The position numbers were made by a program, and so were the translations under genes. A DNA stretch of 64,000 nt from Pseudomonadota bacterium (GTDB lineage: Bacteria; Pseudomonadota; Alphaproteobacteria; Sphingomonadales; Sphingomonadaceae): positions 5,996 through 69,995 of the forward strand of contig JAEXFD010000063.1 of the NCBI GenBank assembly GCA_023400405.1. The letters are read 5' to 3'. A model generated the notes under the pieces. It was not told the DNA's origin, ran no database searches, and worked only from the letters and a program-made list of their open reading frames with translations. Shown one piece after another: positions 47,377 to 55,372 of the stretch (position 1 is its first letter; every line of letters begins with the position of its first letter).

Positions 47377-48339
47377 TTACGCCCCCGAAGCGGCAAAGCC
47401 AACCGGAAGCCGCCCGGCGCGCAGCGCCTCGGCGACGGCACGGCCATCTTCTCCAGCCAGCCGCATCGCCTCGAGGCTGGGCGCGCCGTGGCGCTTGGCG
47501 AGACGCTGGCCGTCGGGGCCGAGCAGCAGCTTGTGATGGTGGTAGCGTGGCGTGGGCAGGCCGAACAGCGCCTGGAGCAGGCGATGGACGTGTGTCGTGG
47601 CGAAGAGATCAACGCCGCGGACGATATCGGTGATGCCCTGATCGGCATCGTCGATGGTGACGGCGAGGTGATAGGAGGCTGGCGCGTCCTTGCGGGCTAG
47701 GACGACGTCGCCGGCCGAGGCGGGATCCGCGCGGACCCAGCCGGCGGAGGTGTCGCGCCACCATAAATCCCTCTCCCCTTGGGAGAGGGAGGGAGCCGCC
47801 GGAGGCGGCGGAAGGGTGAGGGTTGAGAGCGGCTCACCCTCACCCTTCTCGTCGCTTTGCGACGGGCCCCTTCCCTCTCCCATTGGGAGAGGGAGTGAAG
47901 CGAGAGCCCTTCCCATATCCAGCCGCCAGCAGTGCGGGCGCGTCAGGTCCGGTTCGGCCAGCCGGCGGCAGGTGCCCGGATACAGCGCCCCCTCGGGACC
48001 GTGCGGGGCGGAGAGGCTGGCGGCGATGTCGGCGCGGGTGCAGAAGCACGGGTAGAGCAGGTCCATGCCGCGCAGCCAATCGAGCGCTTCGTCGTAGAGC
48101 GCCAGCCGCCGCGACTGGAAGGTCACCGGGCCATCCCATTCCAGCCCCAGCCATTCGAGATCGCGCAGGATCGCCTCGACATGTTCGGGGCGCGAGCGCG
48201 TGCCGTCGATATCCTCGATGCGCAGGCTGAAGCGGCCGCCCGCCGCACGCGCGAAATCATGCGCGCGGATCGCCGAGAATGCATGGCCCAGATGAAGGCG
48301 ACCGGTGGGACTAGGGGCGAAGCGGGTGTGGACAAGCAT
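47377..48339 (-). CDS. gluQRS: Glutamyl-queuosine tRNA(Asp) synthetase, with an in-frame repeat-derived insert
   Basis: The product of about 320 residues is a truncated glutamyl-tRNA-synthetase paralogue that glutamylates queuosine in tRNA-Asp. It has the class I HIGH-type site TRFAPSPTGRLHLGHAFSAI, the zinc-site cysteines in LLYPCFCTRADI with YPGTC, and a KMSKS-like LGPDGQRLAKRHGAPS. The enzyme body is interrupted by about 45 residues (SLPLPMGEGRGPSQSDEKGE and on) between MGRALA and WWRDTSAG; these match the palindromic repeat at 47766-47901 rather than any synthetase. The flanking sequence rejoins in frame, so the gene stays open. queF at the other end of the window belongs to the same queuosine pathway. 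Confidence 0.9.
   Translation of the reverse strand: MLVHTRFAPSPTGRLHLGHAFSAIRAHDFARAAGGRFSLRIEDIDGTRSRPEHVEAILRDLEWLGLEWDGPVTFQSRRLALYDEALDWLRGMDLLYPCFCTRADIAASLSAPHGPEGALYPGTCRRLAEPDLTRPHCWRLDMGRALASLPLPMGEGRGPSQSDEKGEGEPLSTLTLPPPPAAPSLSQGERDLWWRDTSAGWVRADPASAGDVVLARKDAPASYHLAVTIDDADQGITDIVRGVDLFATTHVHRLLQALFGLPTPRYHHHKLLLGPDGQRLAKRHGAPSLEAMRLAGEDGRAVAEALRAGRLPVGFAASGA
47766..47901. repeat. Palindromic repeat element lying inside the gluQRS coding region
   Basis: The element is bounded by two matching hairpins, CCCTCTCCCCTTGGGAGAGG (47769-47789) and CCCTCTCCCATTGGGAGAGG (47873-47893). Between them are further stem-loops (GCCGCC/GGCGGC, a GGGTGAGGG/CCCTCACCC pair, GTCGC-TTT-GCGAC). It has the same style as the intergenic elements at 54316 and 56112 but is translated as part of gluQRS. 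Its extra length is close to 135 bases, a multiple of three. Confidence 0.8.
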
Positions 48340-48458
48340 GGGATTCGCCTGTGGATAACCCTGTGCATCGCCCTTGACCATAACGCGCGCGCTATGCTGT
48401 CATCACCGCGTCACGCTTCCGGGTCAGAGCCGCGGCGACGTAACAGGCGAGGGAGCGC

Positions 48459-49025
48459 ATGTATCATCCCGATCTGATCCGCCATCCTGACAGCTGCCCC
48501 GCGCTCGTGCTCAATGCCGATTATACGCCGCTTTCCTATTACCCGCTGAGCGTCTGGCCCTGGCAGACGGCGATCAAGGCACTGTTCCTCGATCGGGTGG
48601 ACGTCGTCTCCTATTACGAACGCGAAGTGCGAAGTCCCAGCGCGAGGCTGAAGCTTCCTTCGGTCATCGCGCTCAAGCAATTCGTGAAGCCTTCGCAATT
48701 CCCCGCCTTCACCCGCTTCAACCTGTTCCTCCGCGACAAGTTCGCCTGCCAATATTGCGGCACGCATCGCGACCTGACCTTCGATCACGTCGTTCCCCGC
48801 GCCCAGGGTGGCCGCACCACCTGGGAGAATGTCGCCACTGCCTGCGCGCCCTGCAACCTGAAGAAGGGCGGCCGCACCCCGGCCGAGGCGCACATGCTGC
48901 TCCACATCGCGCCGATCCGCCCGACGAGCTGGCAGCTGCAGGAACATGGCCGGAGCTTCCCGCCCAATTACCTCCACGAAACCTGGCGCGACTGGCTCTA
49001 TTGGGACATCGAGCTGGAGGCTTGA
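48459..49025 (+). CDS. HNH endonuclease-family protein
   Basis: The 188-residue protein has an N-terminal domain beginning LVLNADYTPLSYYPLSVWPW and an HNH nuclease domain: CQYCGTHRDLTFDHVVPRAQ, then NVATACAPCNLKKGGRT. Two CxxC pairs form a structural zinc site and the DH is the metal-binding catalytic pair. Proteins of this exact layout are single-copy chromosomal genes in many bacteria with no known role; there is no toxin, restriction or phage context here. Confidence 0.9.
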   Translation: MYHPDLIRHPDSCPALVLNADYTPLSYYPLSVWPWQTAIKALFLDRVDVVSYYEREVRSPSARLKLPSVIALKQFVKPSQFPAFTRFNLFLRDKFACQYCGTHRDLTFDHVVPRAQGGRTTWENVATACAPCNLKKGGRTPAEAHMLLHIAPIRPTSWQLQEHGRSFPPNYLHETWRDWLYWDIELEA

Positions 49026-49040
49026 GGGCTTCGGCCATTC

Positions 49041-49142
49041 AGCTCCCCGGCGAAGGCCGGGGCCCAGGATCGAGCTGCTCCCGGTGCGCAGCCCGCCTTC
49101 GAGACACCAGGGCAGCTGGGCCCCGGCCTTCGCCGGGGAACT
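49041..49142. repeat. Palindromic intergenic repeat, family C (copy 1)
   Basis: Inverted arms at 49041-49067 and 49116-49142 differ at one position; the right arm begins CTGGGCCCCGGCCTTCGCCG. Each arm also contains its own short hairpin (CCCCGGC/GCCGGGG). It lies between the HNH and serine-hydrolase genes. Copy 2 is at 53145-53244. Confidence 0.85.
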
Positions 49143-49207
49143 GATCATGCTGGCCCTTGCTGGCAGCGCCCGCTAGCATCGTTCGAAACCCGGGGGAGAT
49201 AGCATCG

Positions 49208-50794
49208 ATGAGCGGATTCCAGACCACGCGGCGTCAGGCGCTCGCGCTTTCGCTGGGAGGCGCCGCGACGGCAGCCTTCCCGCGCCTCGCCTTCGCCGCC
49301 GAGCTCGACGAAGCCGGTGTCGATGCGATCGTCCGGCCATTCATGGCGGCGTTCGAGACGCCGGGGATCGCCGTCGCGATCGTGCGGCCGGGCCAGCCCG
49401 CCTTCGTGAAAGGCTATGGCGTGCGCACGCTCGGCAAGCCGGAGCCGGTCGATGCGCATACCCTCTTCGGCATTGCTTCCCACTCTAAGGCGTTCACCGC
49501 GGCGGCGCTGGCGCTGCTGGTCGATGCGGGCAAACTCGGCTGGGAAGACCCAGTGGTGAAGTACCTGCCCGACTTCCGGATGTACGATCCGGCGGTCACG
49601 CAGATGATGACGGTGCGCGACTTGCTGGTGCACCGATCGGGCCTGCCGCTCGGCGCGGGAGACCTGATGTTCTTCCCCGCCGGGACCCACACCGCCGAGG
49701 ACGTGCTCAAGGCCCTCCCCTATCTCAAGCCCGCGCGCGGCTTCCGCGCCGGTTATGATTACGACAACATCCTCTACATCGTCGCCGGCATCCTGATCGA
49801 GCGGGTGGCCGGGCAGCGCTGGGACCGCTTCGTCGAGGCGCAGCTCTTCGCGCCGATTGGCATGGCCGATGCGGTGGGATCGCGCGGATCGCTCAAGACC
49901 GACAATGTGGCTGGGCGTCATGCGCGGCTGGGCCCGCCGGTGCGCGGGATCGGCAAGCTGGCGGTCGTAGCGGCCGACGAGGGGCCGATGGTCGATGCCG
50001 CGGGCGGGATCAATGCAAGCGTGACCGACATGGCGAAGTGGCTGCAGGTCCAGCTCGCCCAGGGCAAGCTGCCCGACGGCAAGCCGCTCTGGTCGCCGGC
50101 CCAGGCCAGGGAAATGTGGGCGCCGCAGACGATCACTTCGGCAAGCGACGGGCCGAGTGCGGACAACCCCACCCGGCCGGTGCTCCAGGCCTATGCGCTC
50201 GGCTGGTTCGTGCAGGATTATCGCGGCATGCGGATGATCCAGCATAGCGGCGGCCTGTCCGGCCAAGTGACCTATACCGGCCTGCTGCCCTCGCGCGGGA
50301 TCGGCGTCTCGGTGTTCAGCAATGTCGAAGAGCCGGTCTCTTCGGCGATCCGCAATGCGATCCTCGACCGGTTGATCGATGCGCCGGCGTTTGATTGGGT
50401 TTCGGCCTATCGCACGCGGATGAAGAACGCGCAGGACGAGGCGCTTGCAAGCGTCGAGGGCGGTATCGACAAGGCGCCGCCGGGCAGCCCCTCGCTGCCG
50501 CTCGCCGCCTATGAGGGGCGCTATCGCGATCCCTGGTATGGCGACGTGGTGGTGAGCCGGAAGGGCGACAAGCTGTGGATCGACTTCACCCCGACGCCGG
50601 TATTCAAGAGCGTGCTCGATCCCTGGGGGCCGGATGCCTTCCGCACCCGCTTCGCCAAGGATACGGGCGAGGATGCGGTAGTGACCTTCCAAATCGAAGG
50701 CGGCAAGGTGACCGGGGTGACGATGAAGCCGCTCTCGCCGCTCGCCGATTTCAGCTACGATTATCAGCACCTGGCGTTCGTGCCGGTGCCGTAA
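49208..50794 (+). CDS. Exported serine hydrolase, beta-lactamase/class C PBP-like, with C-terminal DUF3471-type domain
   Basis: The 528-residue protein has a twin-arginine-style leader (TTRRQALALSLGGAATAAFP). The catalytic SxxK is in IASHSKAFTAAALALLVDAG (S91, K94), the second motif is the tyrosine in AGYDYDNILYIVAG, and the third element is the HSGG in MIQHSGGLSGQVTYTG. The last 100 residues are a beta-rich DUF3471-like domain (YEGRYRDPWYGDVVVSRKGD). Members hydrolyse esters, D-amino-acid peptides or similar substrates. GGGGGAG lies ten bases before the ATG. Not to be read as a resistance gene. Confidence 0.87.
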   Translation: MSGFQTTRRQALALSLGGAATAAFPRLAFAAELDEAGVDAIVRPFMAAFETPGIAVAIVRPGQPAFVKGYGVRTLGKPEPVDAHTLFGIASHSKAFTAAALALLVDAGKLGWEDPVVKYLPDFRMYDPAVTQMMTVRDLLVHRSGLPLGAGDLMFFPAGTHTAEDVLKALPYLKPARGFRAGYDYDNILYIVAGILIERVAGQRWDRFVEAQLFAPIGMADAVGSRGSLKTDNVAGRHARLGPPVRGIGKLAVVAADEGPMVDAAGGINASVTDMAKWLQVQLAQGKLPDGKPLWSPAQAREMWAPQTITSASDGPSADNPTRPVLQAYALGWFVQDYRGMRMIQHSGGLSGQVTYTGLLPSRGIGVSVFSNVEEPVSSAIRNAILDRLIDAPAFDWVSAYRTRMKNAQDEALASVEGGIDKAPPGSPSLPLAAYEGRYRDPWYGDVVVSRKGDKLWIDFTPTPVFKSVLDPWGPDAFRTRFAKDTGEDAVVTFQIEGGKVTGVTMKPLSPLADFSYDYQHLAFVPVP

Positions 50795-50870
50795 TAGCTG
50801 TGTTATTGTACTAATACAGATACTGCGCTAGATGGGCGGCATGGGCTGGACGGATCGCAGGGCGGGATAA

Positions 50871-53123
50871 GTGGTGGACGGACCCGAAAGGCGCGAACCA
50901 CGCTTTCCGCTGCGCCGGAGCGGCGAGGCGCAGCCGACTCCCGCACCGATCGAACCTCCAAGGTCGCGCTGGGGCCGCCCCCCTAGGGAGACGCCGCTCG
51001 AGCTGAGCGGCGGGCTGCCGTCGGCCGATGTTTACGTCGCACCGCCGCGTCAGACGCCCCCTCCCCCGCCACCGTCCGCGCCACCCCCGCTCGCCGCCGA
51101 GCCGCTGCCGGCGGGCGGCTACACGACCAACCTCCCCGTCCTTGCCCGGCGCCGCAACTGGCTGCGCTATGCGAGCTGGGCAGTCGCCGGGCTGATCCTG
51201 CTGTTCATCGCCGCGATCGCCTGGCTGGCGCTCACCGCGCCGCTGTCCAAGTCGCTCCAGCCGCCGGCGCCGCCTTCGATCACCTTGCTCTCGGCCGAGG
51301 GCAAGCCGATCGCGCGGCGCGGCGCGGTGATCGCGGCGCCGGTCGATGCGAGCAAGCTGCCGGCGCATGTCCGCAATGCCTTCGTCGGGATCGAGGACCG
51401 GCGCTTCTACCATCATTGGGGCGTCGATCCGCGCGGCATCCTGCGCGCCGCCTTCCATAATGCCACGTCGAGCGGCGGATCGCAGGGCGGTAGCACGATC
51501 ACCCAGCAGCTCGCCAAGAACGCGTTCCTCAGCGCGGACCGGACGATGACGCGCAAGCTGCAGGAAGTGATGATCGCCTTCTGGCTGGAGGCGTGGCTGT
51601 CCAAGGACGAGATCCTGTCGCGCTACCTCTCGAACGTCTATTTCGGCGACAATGTCTATGGCCTGCGCGCCGCCGCCCACCATTATTTCAGCACCGAGCC
51701 CGAGGAGCTGACGCTGAGCCAGGCGACCTTGCTGGCGGGGCTGGTGCAGGCGCCGAGCCGGCTCGCGCCGACCGGCAACCTGAAGGGCGCGCGCGAGCGG
51801 CAGAAGCTGGTGATCGCCTCGATGGTCTCGGCCGGGCTGCTCGACAAGGGCCGGGCGGCGGCGGTGCGGCCCGCGGTGCTCCACGTCACCAAATCGAAGG
51901 ACGACCTGCCCAACGGCACCTATTTCGCCGATTGGGTGCTGCCCCAGGCGCGCGACAGGGCGGGCGGCGTCGGCACCGAGCAGACCGTGCAGACCACGCT
52001 CGAGATCAAGGCGCAACAGGCTGCCGAGCGCGCCGCGCGCGGGGCGGGGCTGCGCAAGTCGCAGATCGCGATCGTCGCGATGCACCCGGACGGGCGCGTG
52101 ATCGCAATGGTCGGCGGCAAGAGCTACGGCGAAAGCCCGTTCAACCGCGCCACCCAGGCGCGCCGCCAGCCGGGATCGACCTTCAAGCTGTTCGTCTATC
52201 TCGCCGCGCTGCGCAGCGGGATGACGCCGGACACGATGGTCGACGATTCGCCAGTGCATATCGGCGACTGGAAGCCGGAGAACAGCCATGGCAGCTACGC
52301 CGGGCGGATCACGCTGCGCCAGGCCTTCGCAAAGTCGAGCAACGTCGTCGCGGCACGACTGACCCAGCAGCTCGGCGTGCGCAAGGTGACCCAGGCGGCG
52401 CGCGACCTTGGCATCTCTACGACGATCGGCGACGATGCCTCGATCGCGCTCGGCACCTCGACCGTCTCGCTGCTCGAACTGACCGCGGCCTATGCAGCCG
52501 TAGCCAACGGCGCCTATCCGGTTCGACCGACGGGCCTGAGCGACGCGGAATCGGCGAGCGACTGGCTCGCCCAGCGGCTCGGCGGGCCGGAGCGGTTCAA
52601 CGGCCGCCAGCTCGACGATTTGCGCTCGCTGCTCGGCACCGTGGTGGAGAGCGGCACGGGGCGCGCTGCGGCGCTGCCGATCCCGACCTATGGCAAGACC
52701 GGCACGACGCAGGACAATCGCGACGCGCTGTTCATCGGCTATGCCGGCGGGATCGTCTGCGGCGTGTGGCTGGGCAATGACGACAATTCGCCCAGTCCCG
52801 GACTTTCGGGGGCCGGACTGCCGGCGCGCGTCTGGCGCGATTTCATGACCCGCGCGCTCGACCTGCACTTGCCGCCGCCCGAGCCGGAGGCCGAACCCGA
52901 GGACAATGGCGCGACGCTCGACGACGTGCTCAACGGCGTTGGCGAGTTCATCGAGGGATCGGGCATCCAGACCCAGGTGGTCCGCCCCGGCGAGGATCCC
53001 GACGAAGTCGGCGAACCGCCGATCGACGCGCGGCCGGCAGGCCCGCGCGATCGCCCGCGGCGGGATGCGCCCGATGCGCCGCCGGATCGCACCCGGCCGG
53101 ACGATCGGCGCGGGGAGGAATGA
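50871..53123 (+). CDS. Bifunctional penicillin-binding protein, PBP1A/1C type (transglycosylase plus transpeptidase)
   Basis: The 750-residue protein polymerises and cross-links peptidoglycan. It has a 95-residue proline-rich cytoplasmic N-terminus (PPRQTPPPPPPSAPPPLA), one transmembrane segment (WAVAGLILLFIAAIAWLALT), and a GT51 domain with the catalytic glutamate in GIEDRRFYHHWGVDP (E175) and GGSTITQQLAKN. The transpeptidase motifs are RRQPGSTFKLF (S436, K439), KSSNVV and YGKTGTTQDNRDALFIGYAG (K609). The C-terminal 100 residues are acidic and then Arg/Pro-rich. The start is one of two adjacent GTG codons. Confidence 0.95.
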   Translation: MVDGPERREPRFPLRRSGEAQPTPAPIEPPRSRWGRPPRETPLELSGGLPSADVYVAPPRQTPPPPPPSAPPPLAAEPLPAGGYTTNLPVLARRRNWLRYASWAVAGLILLFIAAIAWLALTAPLSKSLQPPAPPSITLLSAEGKPIARRGAVIAAPVDASKLPAHVRNAFVGIEDRRFYHHWGVDPRGILRAAFHNATSSGGSQGGSTITQQLAKNAFLSADRTMTRKLQEVMIAFWLEAWLSKDEILSRYLSNVYFGDNVYGLRAAAHHYFSTEPEELTLSQATLLAGLVQAPSRLAPTGNLKGARERQKLVIASMVSAGLLDKGRAAAVRPAVLHVTKSKDDLPNGTYFADWVLPQARDRAGGVGTEQTVQTTLEIKAQQAAERAARGAGLRKSQIAIVAMHPDGRVIAMVGGKSYGESPFNRATQARRQPGSTFKLFVYLAALRSGMTPDTMVDDSPVHIGDWKPENSHGSYAGRITLRQAFAKSSNVVAARLTQQLGVRKVTQAARDLGISTTIGDDASIALGTSTVSLLELTAAYAAVANGAYPVRPTGLSDAESASDWLAQRLGGPERFNGRQLDDLRSLLGTVVESGTGRAAALPIPTYGKTGTTQDNRDALFIGYAGGIVCGVWLGNDDNSPSPGLSGAGLPARVWRDFMTRALDLHLPPPEPEAEPEDNGATLDDVLNGVGEFIEGSGIQTQVVRPGEDPDEVGEPPIDARPAGPRDRPRRDAPDAPPDRTRPDDRRGEE

Positions 53124-53144
53124 CCGCGAGGCTCCCGCAATCTT

Positions 53145-53244
53145 AGTTCCCCGGCGAAGGCCGGGGCCCAGTTGCCACATCGTGCAACGGTTGCCCGAAA
53201 CTTCGAGTGCGCGGAAGCTGGGCCCCGGCCTTCGCCGGGGAACT
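53145..53244. repeat. Palindromic intergenic repeat, family C (copy 2, perfect arms)
   Basis: 53145-53171 and 53218-53244 are exact 27-base inverted copies, and the arms match copy 1 at 49041-49142. The element lies between the PBP and threonine-aldolase genes, both on the plus strand. Any terminator role would cut the second gene off from the first. Confidence 0.87.
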
Positions 53245-53301
53245 TAAGGGGCTATTTTCACCGGTTGACGCTGCACGCGGTGCTCCCGCATGGACCTCCC
53301 C

Positions 53302-54303
53302 ATGCGCTTCTTCTCCGACAACGCCGCCGCCGTCTGCCCCGAAGTGCTCGCCGCACTCGGCGAGGCCAATCGGCTCGACACCGCCTATGACGGCGATGCC
53401 TGGTCGAAGCGGCTCGACGGCGCGTTTTCGGACCTGTTCGGCACCGAAGTCCGCGCGCTGTGGGTGCCGACGGGCACGGCGGCGAACAGCCTCGCACTCG
53501 CCGCGCTCTGCCCGCCCTATGGCGGGGTGGTCTGCCACCGCGACGCGCACATCAATGTCGACGAATGCGGCGCGCCCGAATTCTACACCCATGGCGCCAA
53601 GCTGCTGACCGCGGAAGGGCCGGGCGCCAAGCTGACGCCGGACGCGATCCGCGCCGTGATCGACCCGATCCGCAACGACGTCCACCAGGTGCAGCCGCAC
53701 GCGATCTCGATCACCAACGCGACCGAATATGGCCTGGCCTATACGCCCGACGAAGTCGCAGCGATCGGGGACCTGGCCCGCGCGCGCGGGCTGGGCCTGC
53801 ACATGGACGGTGCGCGCTTCGCCAATGCGGTCGCGCATCTCGGCTGCCATCCGGGCGACGTGACCTGGCGCGCGGGCGTCGATGCGCTGAGCTTCGGCTT
53901 CGTCAAGAATGGCGGGATGAGCGCCGAGGCGCTGGTGTTCTTCAAGTCCGAGCTCGCCGAGGCGACGCTGTATCGCCGCAAGCGCGCCGGGCTGCTCTTC
54001 TCCAAGGGCCGCTATCTGGCGGCGCAACTGCTCGCGATGCTCGAAGGCGATCTGTGGCTGCGCAACGCCCGCGCCGCCAATGCCGGGGCGAAGCTGCTCG
54101 GCGAGGCGGCGGGGGAAAGGCGGGTCCATCCGGTCGAGGCCAACGAGGTTTTCCTCAAGCTCAGCGCCGAGGAAGCGGCCTCGCTTCGGGCGCTCGGCTT
54201 CGATTTCTACGATTGGGGCGTCGGCGAGGCGCGGCTGGTGGTATCGTGGGACCAGAGCGAAGACGCGATCCGGCCCCTCGCCGAGGCGATTGCGGGGTTG
54301 TGA
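53302..54303 (+). CDS. ltaE: Low-specificity L-threonine aldolase (PLP-dependent)
   Basis: The product of about 333 residues cleaves L-threonine or allo-threonine to glycine and acetaldehyde. Family blocks: VPTGTAANSLALAALCPPYG, CHRDAHINVDECGAPEFYTH, GLGLHMDGARFANAVAHLG and the PLP lysine in LSFGFVKNGGMSAEALVFF. The start taken is the ATG whose MRFFSDNAAAVCPEV fits family N-termini; an in-frame ATG at 53290 is possible. A mobile-type repeat separates it from the PBP gene. Confidence 0.9.
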   Translation: MRFFSDNAAAVCPEVLAALGEANRLDTAYDGDAWSKRLDGAFSDLFGTEVRALWVPTGTAANSLALAALCPPYGGVVCHRDAHINVDECGAPEFYTHGAKLLTAEGPGAKLTPDAIRAVIDPIRNDVHQVQPHAISITNATEYGLAYTPDEVAAIGDLARARGLGLHMDGARFANAVAHLGCHPGDVTWRAGVDALSFGFVKNGGMSAEALVFFKSELAEATLYRRKRAGLLFSKGRYLAAQLLAMLEGDLWLRNARAANAGAKLLGEAAGERRVHPVEANEVFLKLSAEEAASLRALGFDFYDWGVGEARLVVSWDQSEDAIRPLAEAIAGL

Positions 54304-54315
54304 GGGACGAGGCAC

Positions 54316-54459
54316 AATTCCTCCCCCAGCTCGCCTGGGGGAGGGGGACCGCCGCCGAAGGCGGTGGTGGAGGGGCCTGCGCAACGCGCCGGTGCCCGGC
54401 GCGCCCCTCCACCATGCTGCGCATGGTCCCCCTCCCCGAGACAAGCTCGGGGAGGAATT
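54316..54459. repeat. Palindromic repeat, family D (copy 1), abutting eamA start
   Basis: The ends AATTCCTCCCCC and GGGGAGGAATT form terminal inverted repeats. The interior has the GAGGGGGACCGCCGCC and GGTGGTGGAGG blocks, and a second pair GCGCCCCTCCACC and GCATGGTCCCCCTCCCCG. The same blocks recur at 56112-56259 and partly at 63861-63928. The right end GGGGAGG lies six bases before the GTG of the EamA gene. Confidence 0.85.
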
Positions 54460-54460
54460 A

Positions 54461-55372
54461 GTGGATTCCCCGCCCCGCTCCGCGCGCCTCCCCATCCTCG
54501 TCCCGTTCGCCATCGTCACGCTGATCTGGGGATCGACCTGGATCGTGATCCGCGATCAGGTGGCGCTGGTGCCGCCGAGCTGGTCGGTGAGCTATCGCTT
54601 CGCCGTGGCGGGGATCGCCATGCTGGCCTGGGGCGCGTTGCGGCGCGAGCGGCTGGGGCTCGATGCCCGCGGCTGGGCGTTCGCGCTGGCGCTGGGCACC
54701 GCGCAATTCGTGTTCAACTTCAACTTCGTCTATCGTGCCGAGCAGCACATCACCTCGGGCGTGGTGGCGATCGTCTATGCGCTGCTGCTGGTGCCCAACG
54801 CGATCCTGGCGCGGCTCTTCCTCGGCCAGCGGATGGGCCGGCAGCTGATCCTCGGATCGGCGATCGCGATGGCGGGCGTGGCGCTCCTCTTCATCCATGA
54901 GGCGCGGCTGAGCCCGGTGGGCCCGCATGAGGCGATGATCGGCATCGGGCTGGCACTGGCGGGCGTGCTCTCCGCCTCGATCGCCAACGTCATGCAGGCG
55001 ACGGGCACCGCCAAGGCCTATCCGATGGCACCGACGCTCGGCTGGGCGATGCTGGGGGGTGCGGCGATCGACGCCCTGTTCGCGCTGGCGACCGTCGGCC
55101 CGCCGGTGATCGATGCGCGGCCGGCCTATTTCGCGGGCATCCTCTATCTCGGCGTGCTCGGATCGGCGGTGAGCTTCAGCATCTATTTCCAGCTGATCCG
55201 CGCGATCGGGCCGGCCAAGGCGGCCTATACCAGCGTGCTGATCCCGGTGATCGCAATGTGCTTCTCGACGGCGCTCGAAGGCTATCGCTGGTCGGGACTC
55301 GCCGTGGCGGGGGCAGTGCTGGTGCTCGCGGGGCTGGTGGTGGCGCTCAAGGCGCGCAGGCCCAACCGGTAA
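54461..55372 (+). CDS. EamA-family (DMT superfamily) transporter
   Basis: The 303-residue protein has ten transmembrane segments arranged as two five-helix EamA repeats. The first opens with PFAIVTLIWGSTWIVIRDQV and ends with VVAIVYALLLVPNAILARLF; the second runs to SVLIPVIAMCFSTALEGYRW. Members export amino acids or other metabolites; the substrate is unknown. The start is the GTG at 54461, whose Shine-Dalgarno GGGGAGG is the end of a palindromic repeat. The 3' end overlaps the convergent SDR gene by 91 bases. Confidence 0.88.
   Translation: MDSPPRSARLPILVPFAIVTLIWGSTWIVIRDQVALVPPSWSVSYRFAVAGIAMLAWGALRRERLGLDARGWAFALALGTAQFVFNFNFVYRAEQHITSGVVAIVYALLLVPNAILARLFLGQRMGRQLILGSAIAMAGVALLFIHEARLSPVGPHEAMIGIGLALAGVLSASIANVMQATGTAKAYPMAPTLGWAMLGGAAIDALFALATVGPPVIDARPAYFAGILYLGVLGSAVSFSIYFQLIRAIGPAKAAYTSVLIPVIAMCFSTALEGYRWSGLAVAGAVLVLAGLVVALKARRPNR

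Noticed and set aside
46940..47400. A cobalamin riboswitch linked to the PduO-type gene
   Set aside because: The region is coding for two small membrane proteins with overlaps; there is no room or B12-box-like sequence.
48459..49025. The HNH nuclease as part of a defence or phage module
   Set aside because: Neighbours are housekeeping genes; no methylase, toxin partner, capsid or integrase is nearby.
49208..50794. The serine hydrolase as a beta-lactamase resistance gene
   Set aside because: It has the class C-like fold motifs but also a DUF3471-type tail and length typical of esterase/peptidase relatives, with no resistance context.
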